NCBI GenBank assembly: GCA_944382965.1 | Contig: CALWOA010000005.1 | Span: 53,491 to 117,490 of the forward strand | Length of the DNA: 64,000 bases | Source of the DNA: an uncultured Oscillospiraceae bacterium | GTDB taxonomy: Bacteria > Bacillota > Clostridia > Oscillospirales > Oscillospiraceae | Reading direction: 5' to 3' | Shown: positions 33,299-42,324 of the stretch, piece after piece | Numbering within the stretch: the stretch's first letter is position 1 | Layout of the letters: each line of letters starts with the position of its first letter | Notes under the pieces: generated by a model | What the model saw: the letters and a program-made list of their open reading frames with translations, nothing else | What the model was told of the DNA's origin: nothing | Databases searched by the model: none | Translations under genes and position numbers: made by a program

Positions 33299-33622
33299 GA
33301 AGCCTATCTGGAAGAAATCATTGGCATTCTGAATCTGGACCAGCGCAAAGGACATTTGCCCTCTCAGCTTTCCGGCGGTCAGCAGCAGCGGGTGTCCATT
33401 GGACGGGCGCTGATCAATAAGCCCAGTATCGTTCTGGCGGACGAGCCTACCGGCAATCTGGATTCCAAGAATACCCGAGAAGTCATTGATTTGCTGAAAT
33501 TCACAGCCAAAAAACTGCACCAGACCCTGATCCTGATTACCCACGATCCTGCCATTGCGGCCATGGCCGAACGGGTGATCACCATTGAGGATGGTCAGAT
33601 CATCGCAGATACCAAATCCTGA
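33299..33622 (+). pseudogene. 3' fragment of a MacB/LolD-type ABC ATPase gene
   Basis: The recognisable part starts at EAYLEEIIGILNL and continues through the signature LSGGQQQRVSIGRAL, Walker B IVLADEPTGNLDS and the switch His (ITHDP). The Walker A half, about 120 residues, is absent. The same frame is open further upstream to about 33107, but that part is antisense of the adaptor gene and matches nothing. It would have been the ATPase of the FtsX-type permease that follows after 12 bases. Confidence 0.82.
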
Positions 33623-33634
33623 GGAGGGTAGCCC

Positions 33635-36061
33635 TTGCTGTCCAATTACAAAGAATTAAGCGGTCGCTATATTCGCTATAACAAAAAGCGTACCATTCTG
33701 ACCCATCTGGGAATTGTCCTGTCTCTGGCTCTGATTTCCACCATTGGATTGTTCCTGAAAAGCGGCGAAAGCTCCCAGCTGGATCAGGCCAAACGCTCGG
33801 AAGGCACCAGCGCCCACCTTTCCTTTCTGCATGTTACAGAGGATGTGGTGACCAAAGTTTCCAACAATCCCAATGTGGCACGCTACGGTTTTTACACGGA
33901 AATGGCTGAGCAGCCCTACCAGGATATCACCTTTCAGATGACGGCGGTGGATGAACAGACTGCCCAGATGATGGCATACAGCCTGAAAGAAGGCCGCATG
34001 CCCCAAACGGAAAACGAACTGTGCATTGAGCAATGGATCAATGCGTATATTACCCCCAGCATTTCCCTGGGAGACAGTGTGGAGCTGGGTGGGGTTTCCT
34101 ATCAGGTTGTGGGTTTCCTCAATTCCCGCCCCACCGCCCAGGATACCGGATACAGCCGGGCCATTACCTATGCGCCTCGACAGGAAGATACTAACCTTAT
34201 GGTGGAAATCCGGCAGGGGAAAGGCTTTGCGCAGACTTTGAAAACCCTGCGCAATCTGGCCCCCCAGGATGCCAGATCGGAAAATACGGAGCTGATTCAC
34301 ACCCAGCAGCTGGGAACTGACCGAACCCTGAAGGCAGCGGCCTGGATTGTCATCGGCATCGTCATCGCTTCCACCATCATTGTCATTTACAACGCATTCC
34401 AGATCAGCCTGGTTGATCGGCTGAAGCAATTTGGTCTGCTGCGCAGCATTGGCGCGACCAAGAAGCAAATTCGCAGCCTGGTATTCCGGGAAGCGACCTT
34501 GTTGTGGTTGATGGCCACCCCTCTTGGCCTGGGGCTGAGCATCGGCGCTATTTATGGGCTGCAATGGTTTTTGAATGTGCTGATGGACGGGGCTTCGACA
34601 TTGTCGATTGTGGAGATTGACTGTGGCGTTCTGGCAGTGAGTACGCTGCTGATGATTGTGACGGTGTATGCCTCCAGCTTCCTGCCGGCCTATTATGTGG
34701 GCAAGCTTTCCCCCTTGGCGGCAATCAGCAGTCAGACCATCCTGCGCAAAGAAAACATTACCCACCGAAAGAGCAAGATCCTGCCGAAAATTCTCAATTT
34801 CAAAATGCGGCTGACCTTAAAAAATGTCTGGCGCAATCCCAAACGGTGTATGGTGATGATTCTCTCCATCGTGGTCAGTGCCACCTTGTTCATCACCTTT
34901 TCCACGCTGATGCAGGAGGTAATCATGCTCCGGGGAACCGAAGCGGCGTATCAGAACATTGATCTGGAAATCTCTCTGGATGAATCCGTGTTCGATGATT
35001 CCCAAAGGCAGCCGCTTCTGGAGGAAGTGAGCAGCCTGGAAAACGTAGAGCGGGTCTATCTGGAATACCCCAGCCTGTGGGGCAGCGCCGCCATTACCGA
35101 GGATAAAAAAGTGAAGGCTGCGGGAAATATCTATACCCCCAAACTGGTGGACGGCACTTTGCAGGATACGCTGTTCGTTCAGCTGGATTTCTTCAATGAA
35201 GCCGCCCTGGATGCTGCCAAACAGTATCTCACCAGCGGAAACATCGACCCGGAAGCCATGGCAGAAGAAAACGGTGTCATTCTGATTTCCCATGGTACAA
35301 CCCGGGATCAGGAGAACAACAGACGCTATACCGGACGCATGACAGCCTATCAGGTCGGCGATGAGATTGTAATTGTGGATTCGGATGGAAAAGAATACAC
35401 GGTAAAGGTATGCGGCATCGTAGAGCAGAATCTGTTTCACAGGGAAGAAACGTCCAACACCCTGCTGCTGTTTTCTACCAACGAAGTCAGAGAGAACCTG
35501 ACCCAGACAAAGTCGGAATTTCTCCAAATTGGTCTGGATCTGAAAGACAGCAAGCAGCACATGACCACCAACCAGGATGTGGCGGATTTGCTGCGGTCCT
35601 ATCCCGGCAGCAGCGTGGTTAACTTTGTGGATGTAAACAATATGCAGCACGATTCTATTTTGCTGATTCAGGTGCTGGTGTACGGATTCCTGTTTGTGAT
35701 TACGCTGATCAGCAGCCTGAATATTGTCAACACGGTAACCATGAATATTACCCTGAGAAGAAGAGAGCTGTCGGTGCTCAAATCCATCGGCATGTCCCAG
35801 CGGGATCTGAAATCTATGATTCTCTACGAAGGCATTTTCTACTGCCTCATCGGAGGAGCCATTGGGGCCGTGGCAGGATGCGGCTTTACCTATGCCATTT
35901 ATGATGTACTGGAAGAGATTGTGGGCCTGGAGTGGAAAGCACCTCTGGGACTCAGTGTCGTTACCATTGCAGTGGCGGTTGCAATCAGCCTTCTGTCCGC
36001 TCTGCTGCCGCTGAAGAAAATCGAAAAAGATAATATTATTGACGCCATTCGGGAAGAATAG
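33635..36061 (+). CDS. FtsX/MacB-type ABC permease with two FtsX domains
   Basis: An 808-residue membrane protein. The first helix is followed by an extracellular domain of about 200 residues, an FtsX domain near 240-370, a further helix near 405, a second large extracellular domain, and a C-terminal FtsX domain near 680-800 with NIVNTVTMNITLRRRELSVLKSIGMS. This layout matches permeases of antimicrobial-peptide or lipoprotein export systems. TTG start with GAGGAGGG before it. Its ATPase gene is truncated and the shared promoter is gone, so it may be an orphan unless another ATPase and transcript serve it. Confidence 0.88.
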   Translation: MLSNYKELSGRYIRYNKKRTILTHLGIVLSLALISTIGLFLKSGESSQLDQAKRSEGTSAHLSFLHVTEDVVTKVSNNPNVARYGFYTEMAEQPYQDITFQMTAVDEQTAQMMAYSLKEGRMPQTENELCIEQWINAYITPSISLGDSVELGGVSYQVVGFLNSRPTAQDTGYSRAITYAPRQEDTNLMVEIRQGKGFAQTLKTLRNLAPQDARSENTELIHTQQLGTDRTLKAAAWIVIGIVIASTIIVIYNAFQISLVDRLKQFGLLRSIGATKKQIRSLVFREATLLWLMATPLGLGLSIGAIYGLQWFLNVLMDGASTLSIVEIDCGVLAVSTLLMIVTVYASSFLPAYYVGKLSPLAAISSQTILRKENITHRKSKILPKILNFKMRLTLKNVWRNPKRCMVMILSIVVSATLFITFSTLMQEVIMLRGTEAAYQNIDLEISLDESVFDDSQRQPLLEEVSSLENVERVYLEYPSLWGSAAITEDKKVKAAGNIYTPKLVDGTLQDTLFVQLDFFNEAALDAAKQYLTSGNIDPEAMAEENGVILISHGTTRDQENNRRYTGRMTAYQVGDEIVIVDSDGKEYTVKVCGIVEQNLFHREETSNTLLLFSTNEVRENLTQTKSEFLQIGLDLKDSKQHMTTNQDVADLLRSYPGSSVVNFVDVNNMQHDSILLIQVLVYGFLFVITLISSLNIVNTVTMNITLRRRELSVLKSIGMSQRDLKSMILYEGIFYCLIGGAIGAVAGCGFTYAIYDVLEEIVGLEWKAPLGLSVVTIAVAVAISLLSALLPLKKIEKDNIIDAIREE

Positions 36062-36074
36062 TGTCCAAAAAGGA

Positions 36075-36114
36075 CTCCCCCAATCTTACAAAACCGTAAG
36101 ATTGGGGGATTTTT
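36075..36114 (+). terminator. rho-independent terminator after the permease gene
   Basis: A stem of about 14 bases (CCCCCAATCTTAC with its complement), a short A-rich loop and TTTTTG at the end. Confidence 0.9.
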
Positions 36115-36186
36115 GTAAGGATTTTGTCATAGTGTTTCCTGCGCTTATTCCTTATAATGTTAAAACGAAAACAAGGAGGAACCCAT

Positions 36187-36738
36187 ATGCAAGACCGTGA
36201 CATTCTGCAATTATATCAGAACCGTGACCGCCAGGCTCTGGTGGAAACCCATCAAAAATATGGTAGCTACTGCCTTGCCCTGGCCAGCGCAATCTTGTGC
36301 AAGAAGCAGGATGCGCAAAATACCGTCCGGGATGCGTACTTAGAAGCATGGCAGGCCATTCCACCCACCCGTCCGGGCAGCCTGAAGATTTTCCTGGCAA
36401 AAATCACCCGAAAATTGGCCTTTTCCCAGTGGCTTCACTATGACGCACAACAGCAGGCGGTGGGGGAGATGGAAGCAGTACTGGAGGAATTGGAAAGCTG
36501 CATTCCGGCAGAAACCGTGCAGCAGGATGACAGGGAGTTGACTGCCACCATCCGTAGTTTCCTCAACAGTCTGACGGAACGGGATCGTTCCATTTTTTTA
36601 CGGCGGTATTTCTTTGTTGAGGAAAGCACCGCCATTGCTGCGCGCTATGGAATGAAGCCCGCTGCTGTACTGCGCAGCCTTGCCCGCGCACGAAAAAGAC
36701 TGGAAACCGTTCTGGAACAGGAGGGATATGCGCTATGA
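36187..36738 (+). CDS. ECF-type sigma-70 family factor
   Basis: A 183-residue sigma factor. Region 2 spans about residues 15-85 (DAQNTVRDAYLEAWQAIPP and an FLAKITRKLAF stretch). Region 4 lies near 120-178 (LTERDRSIFLRRYFFVEESTAIAARYGM with a helix-turn-helix). ATG 36187 is chosen because AAGGAGGA precedes it; an in-frame ATG 30 bases earlier has no ribosome site. A TATAAT box lies at 36153-36158, but the -35 is weak, which could mean autoactivation. It overlaps the membrane-partner gene by ATGA. Confidence 0.85.
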   Translation: MQDRDILQLYQNRDRQALVETHQKYGSYCLALASAILCKKQDAQNTVRDAYLEAWQAIPPTRPGSLKIFLAKITRKLAFSQWLHYDAQQQAVGEMEAVLEELESCIPAETVQQDDRELTATIRSFLNSLTERDRSIFLRRYFFVEESTAIAARYGMKPAAVLRSLARARKRLETVLEQEGYAL

Positions 36739-37913
36739 ATCGAGAAGAATTGTTTCATGCCATAGGTAAGGCTGATGGACGGCAGCTGATGAAAAGTGAA
36801 CAAAGATGCCCTTCTGAGGAACATCCCGGAAAGCGAAATCGCCGCCCTGCCTTTCCCAGATGGACGGGAATTGCTTTGACGGTGCTGGTTCTGGCAGCTG
36901 CCCTGGGAACCGCTGGCTTTTTTCTGCTGAGACGTTCCCAAGATGATCTACCGTCCCTGTCCGGGGCAGGAGAGAATCATGGGCAAAGTGACAGTGCCGT
37001 GTCCACGCAAGGTTCTGCATCTTCTGATAACCTGCCAGTCTATCTGCGGATGGAGCAGCCGGATGTGGCGGAGTGGGTGACGAATCCGGCGCAGTCCATT
37101 CAATGGAAGGGGTACACCTTGACCGCAGAAAAGCAGCTGCACGATAGTACCACTGGCTCCGGTGTCTTGATATACTCTCTGGAAAATACCGATGGTATTC
37201 CCAAATATGAAACCAACGATCAGGGGGAAGTCTGGTTTCCTGACGGAGATTTGGTAGATATCAGCCACTTTCACAAAAATTACATCGTAAAAGAGCAGAC
37301 AACCAAGACGAAACTGACAGTGGCCTGCTTTTACCGCCAGATGGAAATGAACGAGCCACTGGAGCAGCTGCATGACCCGAACCTGGAATTGACGCTGAGT
37401 GAGTATGCGGCCTGCTCCTTAAAGGAAATGGAAAAAATGGCACAAAAACTCACTACAGATGCAGAATTTGACCAGTGGGCGCAAACCCTGATCTGTCCGG
37501 AAACGATTTCCATTTCGCTGGATAAACTGGGAAATCTCGGGACGGTAAAAGCAGAGAATGGGGCAATTGTACTTTCTCCCATTTCTCTTTTCATTGACGC
37601 AGCCAACATGGATTCCCTTATCACACCCACTGGCATCAACGTTCAAAGTCTTGCCCTTCGTTTCCAGGACGGGACGCAGTACGTTGTCAAGAACGGGGAT
37701 TCTGTCAACTGTGCTTATGAAGTCCTGGAGCCGAGGCTGGACTCGCAAAATCCCTATCGGGTCATCCCACCGGAACAGGACCCGGAGGGAATCGGATACA
37801 AAGAATATAATTGGGTTCCTCAGATGGCTGTAACCTATCTGTTGGATTTCATGGTGGACATCGAGAAAGCAGAAGCTGTTATCATCAACGGTACAGAATT
37901 TGCGCTTTCCTGA
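36735..37913 (+). CDS. membrane-anchored anti-sigma-like protein (DUF4179-type)
   Basis: A 392-residue protein with a cytoplasmic N-terminus of about 45 basic residues, one membrane helix (GIALTVLVLAAALGTAGFFLL, about 48-68) and a large extracellular domain. The extracellular part resembles DUF4179 proteins that accompany ECF sigma factors in Clostridia. The ATGA overlap with the sigma gene supports a sigma/anti-sigma pair. The first 45 residues would hold the sigma factor at the membrane. The signal is unknown. Confidence 0.75.
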   Translation: MNREELFHAIGKADGRQLMKSEQRCPSEEHPGKRNRRPAFPRWTGIALTVLVLAAALGTAGFFLLRRSQDDLPSLSGAGENHGQSDSAVSTQGSASSDNLPVYLRMEQPDVAEWVTNPAQSIQWKGYTLTAEKQLHDSTTGSGVLIYSLENTDGIPKYETNDQGEVWFPDGDLVDISHFHKNYIVKEQTTKTKLTVACFYRQMEMNEPLEQLHDPNLELTLSEYAACSLKEMEKMAQKLTTDAEFDQWAQTLICPETISISLDKLGNLGTVKAENGAIVLSPISLFIDAANMDSLITPTGINVQSLALRFQDGTQYVVKNGDSVNCAYEVLEPRLDSQNPYRVIPPEQDPEGIGYKEYNWVPQMAVTYLLDFMVDIEKAEAVIINGTEFALS

Positions 37914-37924
37914 AAAACGGCATC

Positions 37925-37947
37925 CCCTTGCACAGAAAATGCAAGGG
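37925..37947 (+). terminator. short hairpin after the anti-sigma-like gene
   Basis: CCCTTGCA and TGCAAGGG with a 7-base loop, 12 bases after the stop codon. There is no T-run, so termination would be weak. Confidence 0.4.
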
Positions 37948-38303
37948 AATGTAATGGAAATCAGGAACTTATTCTTTCCGGTGGGAGCGTCATTACCAAA
38001 TAAGTTCCAAGCACCTGGCAGGTGCCTGCACAAATACTTCCATGATAAAGTTCAGTAGGTGTCCTGTGCTGGGGAAAATCCTGGATCCGCTCTGGTTGAA
38101 TGCTGTTTCCTGGTATGGTACCCGGAGTGGACTATACTAGGAGTGCGATGCTGCGCTCTCATACCAACTCCGCCAGAGTATCGGTCGTTTGGTCTGTTCT
38201 TCCAGAAGTTCTCCGGCTTGTGGTGTGTGGCGTAACCGTTTTTAATGCGATTAGAGAATGGTCAGCGGAGTTCGTAGACGGAATACCACAGGCGAAAATA
38301 CCA
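37948..38303. other. intergenic region without a recognisable gene
   Basis: About 356 bases between the sigma locus and the end of the convergent lipid operon. No open frame has a credible start or family resemblance, and no clear terminator of the leftward operon is visible. Confidence 0.5.
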
Positions 38304-40034
38304 TCATTCATGTACAGAGCCAGCTGCTGCAGCGAGCTTTTTCTGCTCTTCTTCCTCCAATACCCGGTAGGCAACTTTTCCAACGAGGGTTTTCGGCATT
38401 TCGTCCTTAAATTCAATGTCATAGGGCATGGCGTACTTGGCAACATGCTTACGGCAATATGCCAGAATGGTCTGCTTGGTGGCGTCGTTGGCTTCCACGC
38501 CAGGCACCAGCTTGATGAACGCTTTGACCTTCTGCATCTTGTAAGAATCCGGCACGCCGATGACACAGCTCATCTGTACCAGTTCATGGGCATCCAAAAT
38601 GTTCTCGATCTGTGCTGGATAGACATTGTAGCCGGAAGTGACGATCATTCGCTTGGCACGCCCTTTGAAGTAGACGAAGCCCTGATCATCCATGCATCCC
38701 AAATCTCCGGTATACACCCAGGTCAGACCGTCAGCATGTTGCCGCAGAGTCTGGGCAGTTTCCTCAGGATGATGCATATATTCCTGCATCACGGTGGGGC
38801 CGGCTAACAGAATCTCACCTTCCTCACCATAGGGAAGCTCCTTGTCTGTGCCGGGTTCCACAATCTTAATGTAGGTATCCGGGAAGGGCAGACCGATAGA
38901 GCCTTCTTTGTACATATGGCTGGGTGTCAGGCAGCAGGCGGTGACGGTTTCTGTGGTGCCATAACCTTCCCGAACCTGAATGGTGGCCTTATGATCGTAA
39001 AGAAACTTGTCGAACTTCTTTTTCAGCTCGATGGACAGGCTGTCGCCGCCGGAGAATACACCCTTCAGGCAGCTGAGGTCCGCACCTTCCATATCCGGCA
39101 GACGCAGCAGTGCTTCATACAATGTAGGAACGCCCGCAATAAAGTTGCAGCGATTTTTGACCAGATCCTTTGCGTATGTCTTGGGTGTAAATCGGGGCAC
39201 CAGGATACACCGACCGCCTTGGGTCAGCATGGTATGGATGCACACGCCCAAACCGAAACCGTGGAAGATAGGCATAGCAGCCAGCATTTTGTCTCCGGGC
39301 CGGAACATGGGATTGGCGGCAATCACCTGCTGACCCAGGGCGTTGAAGTTTTTGTTGGTCAGCAAGATGCCTTTGGTGGTGCCGGTGGTGCCACCGGAGT
39401 AGAGGATGACCGCAGGATCGTCCCCGGTGCGCTGCACCTTATAATTGTAGAAGCAGCAGCGACTCAGACGCATGAAGTCCTTCCAGCGGATCACCGGAGC
39501 ATCCTCTGGAATTTTCCGGATTTTCCGCCCTTCTGTCAGCATATAGCCGGACCGGATGGGTTCGGCAAGAGCATCCCGAATGCTGGCAATGATAATGTTG
39601 ACGATTTTCGTATTTTTCCGGATTGCTTCAAACTTGTGATAGAACTGATCCAGAGTAATGGCCGTGATGCTCTCGGATTCGTTGAGATAGAACTCAATCT
39701 CCTTTTCCGCGGACAGTGGGTGAACCATGTTTGCAATGCCGCCTACTAAGTTCACCGCATAAAACAGGTAAATGGCCTGGGGGCAGTTAGGCATGGCAAT
39801 GGTGATCTTATCGCCTTCCCGGATGCCAATGGTTTTTAGTGCCTTGGCACAGTTTTCAATATTTTCCACCAATTCTTTATAGGTGGTGGACTTGCCCATG
39901 AAGTCAAAAGCGACATTCTTGGGATATTTCTTGGCAATAGCCTCCACAGCCTCAAACATGGAGCCTTCAAAGTAATCCAGATGCATGGGTACATCGCCCA
40001 TGTAGTTTTTCCAAGGCGTTTTTGCGGTAATCAT
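38304..40034 (-). CDS. AMP-forming acyl-CoA ligase (long-chain fatty acid type)
   Basis: A 576-residue adenylate-forming enzyme. The ATP-binding loop is YSGGTTGTTKGILLTN near residue 220, a second motif is GYGTTETVTACC, the hinge region is YTGDLGCMDDQGFVYFKGRAKRMI, and the C-terminal catalytic Lys region is KTLVGKVAYRVLEEEE. It would activate a fatty acid to acyl-AMP and then acyl-CoA. It is the last gene of a four-gene operon; its ATG overlaps the previous stop (TAATG). Together with the acyltransferase homologues it probably feeds acyl groups into a membrane lipid. Confidence 0.9.
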   Translation of the reverse strand: MITAKTPWKNYMGDVPMHLDYFEGSMFEAVEAIAKKYPKNVAFDFMGKSTTYKELVENIENCAKALKTIGIREGDKITIAMPNCPQAIYLFYAVNLVGGIANMVHPLSAEKEIEFYLNESESITAITLDQFYHKFEAIRKNTKIVNIIIASIRDALAEPIRSGYMLTEGRKIRKIPEDAPVIRWKDFMRLSRCCFYNYKVQRTGDDPAVILYSGGTTGTTKGILLTNKNFNALGQQVIAANPMFRPGDKMLAAMPIFHGFGLGVCIHTMLTQGGRCILVPRFTPKTYAKDLVKNRCNFIAGVPTLYEALLRLPDMEGADLSCLKGVFSGGDSLSIELKKKFDKFLYDHKATIQVREGYGTTETVTACCLTPSHMYKEGSIGLPFPDTYIKIVEPGTDKELPYGEEGEILLAGPTVMQEYMHHPEETAQTLRQHADGLTWVYTGDLGCMDDQGFVYFKGRAKRMIVTSGYNVYPAQIENILDAHELVQMSCVIGVPDSYKMQKVKAFIKLVPGVEANDATKQTILAYCRKHVAKYAMPYDIEFKDEMPKTLVGKVAYRVLEEEEQKKLAAAAGSVHE

Positions 40035-40897
40035 TAGTAATCAACCTCCTGGTTCAAAGGAAGATCCAGCAGTTCCGGATTTTCTAATAGTTTTTCCAGC
40101 AAGGAGACAGTGCGGGAATAGTAATATCCATCGGCCAGACGTTCGTCAATGGTCAGACCAATATCCACGCTGTCTTTCATATGTACCGTGCCGTCATCGT
40201 CAAAGAAGGGACGCTTTTTGGCTTCCCCAATGGCACAGAATACGGAGCAGGTTCCCCAGTTGGTCAGATGATGGTAGCCGGCGTGGAGCTTGATCGAGCC
40301 AAGATTGCTCAGCACCGCAGAGCAGTAATAGGGATCGCCGGCAATGACGCTTTGCGGCATCCAACCGTGCCGATCCAGCCACCGGGCTGTCCAGCCGACG
40401 AACCGAGCCAGGGGGCCGGGAATTTTCGCTACGGCGTTGAGACTCTGGGTGCCTGCATCTACTTTGTCGCTGCGGCAGAGGGAGATTTGCCGGAAAATCT
40501 CATTGTGGATATCGTCAATGGTTTCACTGCCGGTGGTACGGATCTGGGCAAGGGCTTCTGCGCCATCATCAGAGAAAATCTTCTTTACCGTAAAGGCAGC
40601 GGAGACTTCATTGCGCAGATACATGGTGTTGTTGGCAATAAAGCGGTTCATCTTAGGCCGCAGGGTTATCACTTTTAAAATTGCCGTTACCATTACTTGA
40701 AACAGGTTATAGGCATATTCCGGGTTTTCTGCGTTTTTCTTTTCCAGATAGGCATTGACATTGGTCAGGTCGATTCGCTCCGAAATAAACGCCTCGTTGT
40801 CACACCGGTTGGGGTACATTAAGGGCATGACAAAGTGCATGGCGTGGATATTTTTCAGCTTCACGCCATCTTTTCTATCTCCAATTTTTCGCTTCAT
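40034..40897 (-). CDS. chloramphenicol acetyltransferase/2-oxoacid dehydrogenase E2-fold protein without the catalytic His
   Basis: A 287-residue protein resembling the catalytic domain of E2 acyltransferases and chloramphenicol acetyltransferases. The C-terminal signature, normally DHRxxDG, reads DERLADG here, so Glu replaces the catalytic His. There are no lipoyl or peripheral-subunit domains. ATG 40897 is chosen because AAAGGAAAG precedes it; an in-frame extension upstream runs through the PAP2 gene. It overlaps that gene by 23 bases. It may transfer acyl groups by another mechanism or only bind acyl-CoA. Confidence 0.7.
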   Translation of the reverse strand: MKRKIGDRKDGVKLKNIHAMHFVMPLMYPNRCDNEAFISERIDLTNVNAYLEKKNAENPEYAYNLFQVMVTAILKVITLRPKMNRFIANNTMYLRNEVSAAFTVKKIFSDDGAEALAQIRTTGSETIDDIHNEIFRQISLCRSDKVDAGTQSLNAVAKIPGPLARFVGWTARWLDRHGWMPQSVIAGDPYYCSAVLSNLGSIKLHAGYHHLTNWGTCSVFCAIGEAKKRPFFDDDGTVHMKDSVDIGLTIDERLADGYYYSRTVSLLEKLLENPELLDLPLNQEVDY

Positions 40898-41558
40898 CTT
40901 TTTTTCTTTCCTTTCTAAAAAATACCAGATACTCTGCCAGCAGGCAGACAGGAAGTGCGGCAAAGAAATCCACCGCGGAGTGCTGCTTGATAAACATGGT
41001 GGACAGGCAGACAAGAATTACGAACAGCACAATAAATGCTTTTGTGCCATATCCAGCCGTTTTTTCCCGCATCCATGTGGAAGCGATACCCAGAGAATAA
41101 GCCACATGCAGGCTGGGACATACCCCGGTGTTGGTATCCACAGAATAAAGAAAACTGATTAAGCTTGTCAGAAGGTTCTCCCGGGGAAATACCGCCGGCC
41201 GGAGATCCTGCCGGCTGGGAAACACAACGTAAACCACCACTGCGCAGATTTGAGTAATGATAATATACTGCATCATTCTGCGGAAATTTTCCGGATTGTA
41301 CAGCATGAAATATAACAGAGAACCGACAATCAGTAAGTACCAACCAAAATACGGGATTACAAACAGCTCGCAGAAGGGAATGATGTCGTCAAGAGGACAC
41401 CAGATAACATGGCAGCTTTCTGGCGGGATCAGATTTTCGGTCAGGAAAAAGGCTATGAAGTAAATCGGCCAGCCAAGCAGCAGCTTTAAATGGGAAAACT
41501 CCGGTTCGTTGATTTTGGACAAACGGAAATTACGGTAATCAATGACAGGCTGTTTCAT
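40875..41558 (-). CDS. PAP2-family membrane phosphatase/phosphotransferase
   Basis: A 227-residue membrane protein with about six hydrophobic segments. PAP2 motifs are visible as CPSLHVAYS (phosphatase motif 2, residues near 145) and STMFIKQHSAVDF (motif 3, near 185). Motif 1 is hard to see (perhaps FPSRQDLRP). This form resembles the Aur1/Ipt1-like group that transfers or removes phosphoinositol-type or lipid head groups. It overlaps both neighbours by about 20 bases and would act on the product of the PlsC-like enzyme. Confidence 0.8.
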   Translation of the reverse strand: MKQPVIDYRNFRLSKINEPEFSHLKLLLGWPIYFIAFFLTENLIPPESCHVIWCPLDDIIPFCELFVIPYFGWYLLIVGSLLYFMLYNPENFRRMMQYIIITQICAVVVYVVFPSRQDLRPAVFPRENLLTSLISFLYSVDTNTGVCPSLHVAYSLGIASTWMREKTAGYGTKAFIVLFVILVCLSTMFIKQHSAVDFFAALPVCLLAEYLVFFRKERKKDEAKNWR

Positions 41559-42324
41559 GGGATTGTGACACCTCGTTTGAAATGTTGCGTGGATATTGGC
41601 TCTTGGGCAGATTCAGATAGGGGACAACGGTATGGGCAGGTGCAGACAGTGCCGTTGCGGTAATCTGCTGCATTAACGCATCTTTAATGCGTTTTCGCTC
41701 TTCTGCCGGATTTCCCTCCGGGCAATAACGGATTGGGGAACCTAAGTACATGGTTTTTAAGGAAGGTGCGTTGTACAGCGGCACAAATGCCAAACACTTG
41801 CCTGTCCGCTTGTAATACTGTTTGGCAATATCAATAAAGCGATCCTGGAAATCATATAGAATGTGATTATAGGGCTGGTTATGCTCCGGGAAGATCACAA
41901 CATTTTTCCCATTTTCCAAAGCTGTCAGGGTTAGCTTAAAGGTTTTTACAATTCGGGTATCCCGATAGACTGGAATGGTGCGGGCGTTGTTGAAAATACA
42001 AACAGAAAACGGGGCAATCACATAGGATAATCCCCGGTAAAACCAGCGAATATAGCTTGGCTTGCTGCTCCAGAAATCCGAAAAAGAATAGGCAGGGACT
42101 TCTTTTAGTTCCATCATTTGACCAGCGCACCATGTGTCATGCTCTCCGGGCAGATACAGTTCGGCTGTGATTGGTCCGTGCATCTGGGCATGATTGCCTA
42201 CGATGATGCAGGGATCCTCCGGCAGATTTTCTGCGCCGACTACATTTGTTTTGGGATAGAATAGCCAGACGAACCATCGTATGATGCGGTAACAGCGATA
42301 GGAAAAGCGCTTTTTATTGTCCAT
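41539..42324 (-). CDS. PlsC-like lysophosphatidic acid acyltransferase homologue with altered motifs
   Basis: A 261-residue protein, first of the leftward operon. The acyltransferase block is IVGNHAQMHGP: the His is kept but the Asp of the NHX4D motif is Gly. The glycerol-phosphate site normally written FPEGTR reads FPEHNQP. Membrane attachment by a hydrophobic N-terminal segment is likely. These changes are distributed through otherwise conserved sequence, so it looks like a distinct subfamily rather than a broken gene. It may acylate a different hydroxyl acceptor. Confidence 0.78.
   Translation of the reverse strand: MDNKKRFSYRCYRIIRWFVWLFYPKTNVVGAENLPEDPCIIVGNHAQMHGPITAELYLPGEHDTWCAGQMMELKEVPAYSFSDFWSSKPSYIRWFYRGLSYVIAPFSVCIFNNARTIPVYRDTRIVKTFKLTLTALENGKNVVIFPEHNQPYNHILYDFQDRFIDIAKQYYKRTGKCLAFVPLYNAPSLKTMYLGSPIRYCPEGNPAEERKRIKDALMQQITATALSAPAHTVVPYLNLPKSQYPRNISNEVSQSHETACH

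Noticed and set aside
33656-34765. Leftward open frame of 369 codons
   Set aside because: It is antisense to the FtsX-type permease and rich in His, Gln and Gly as expected of a shadow frame.
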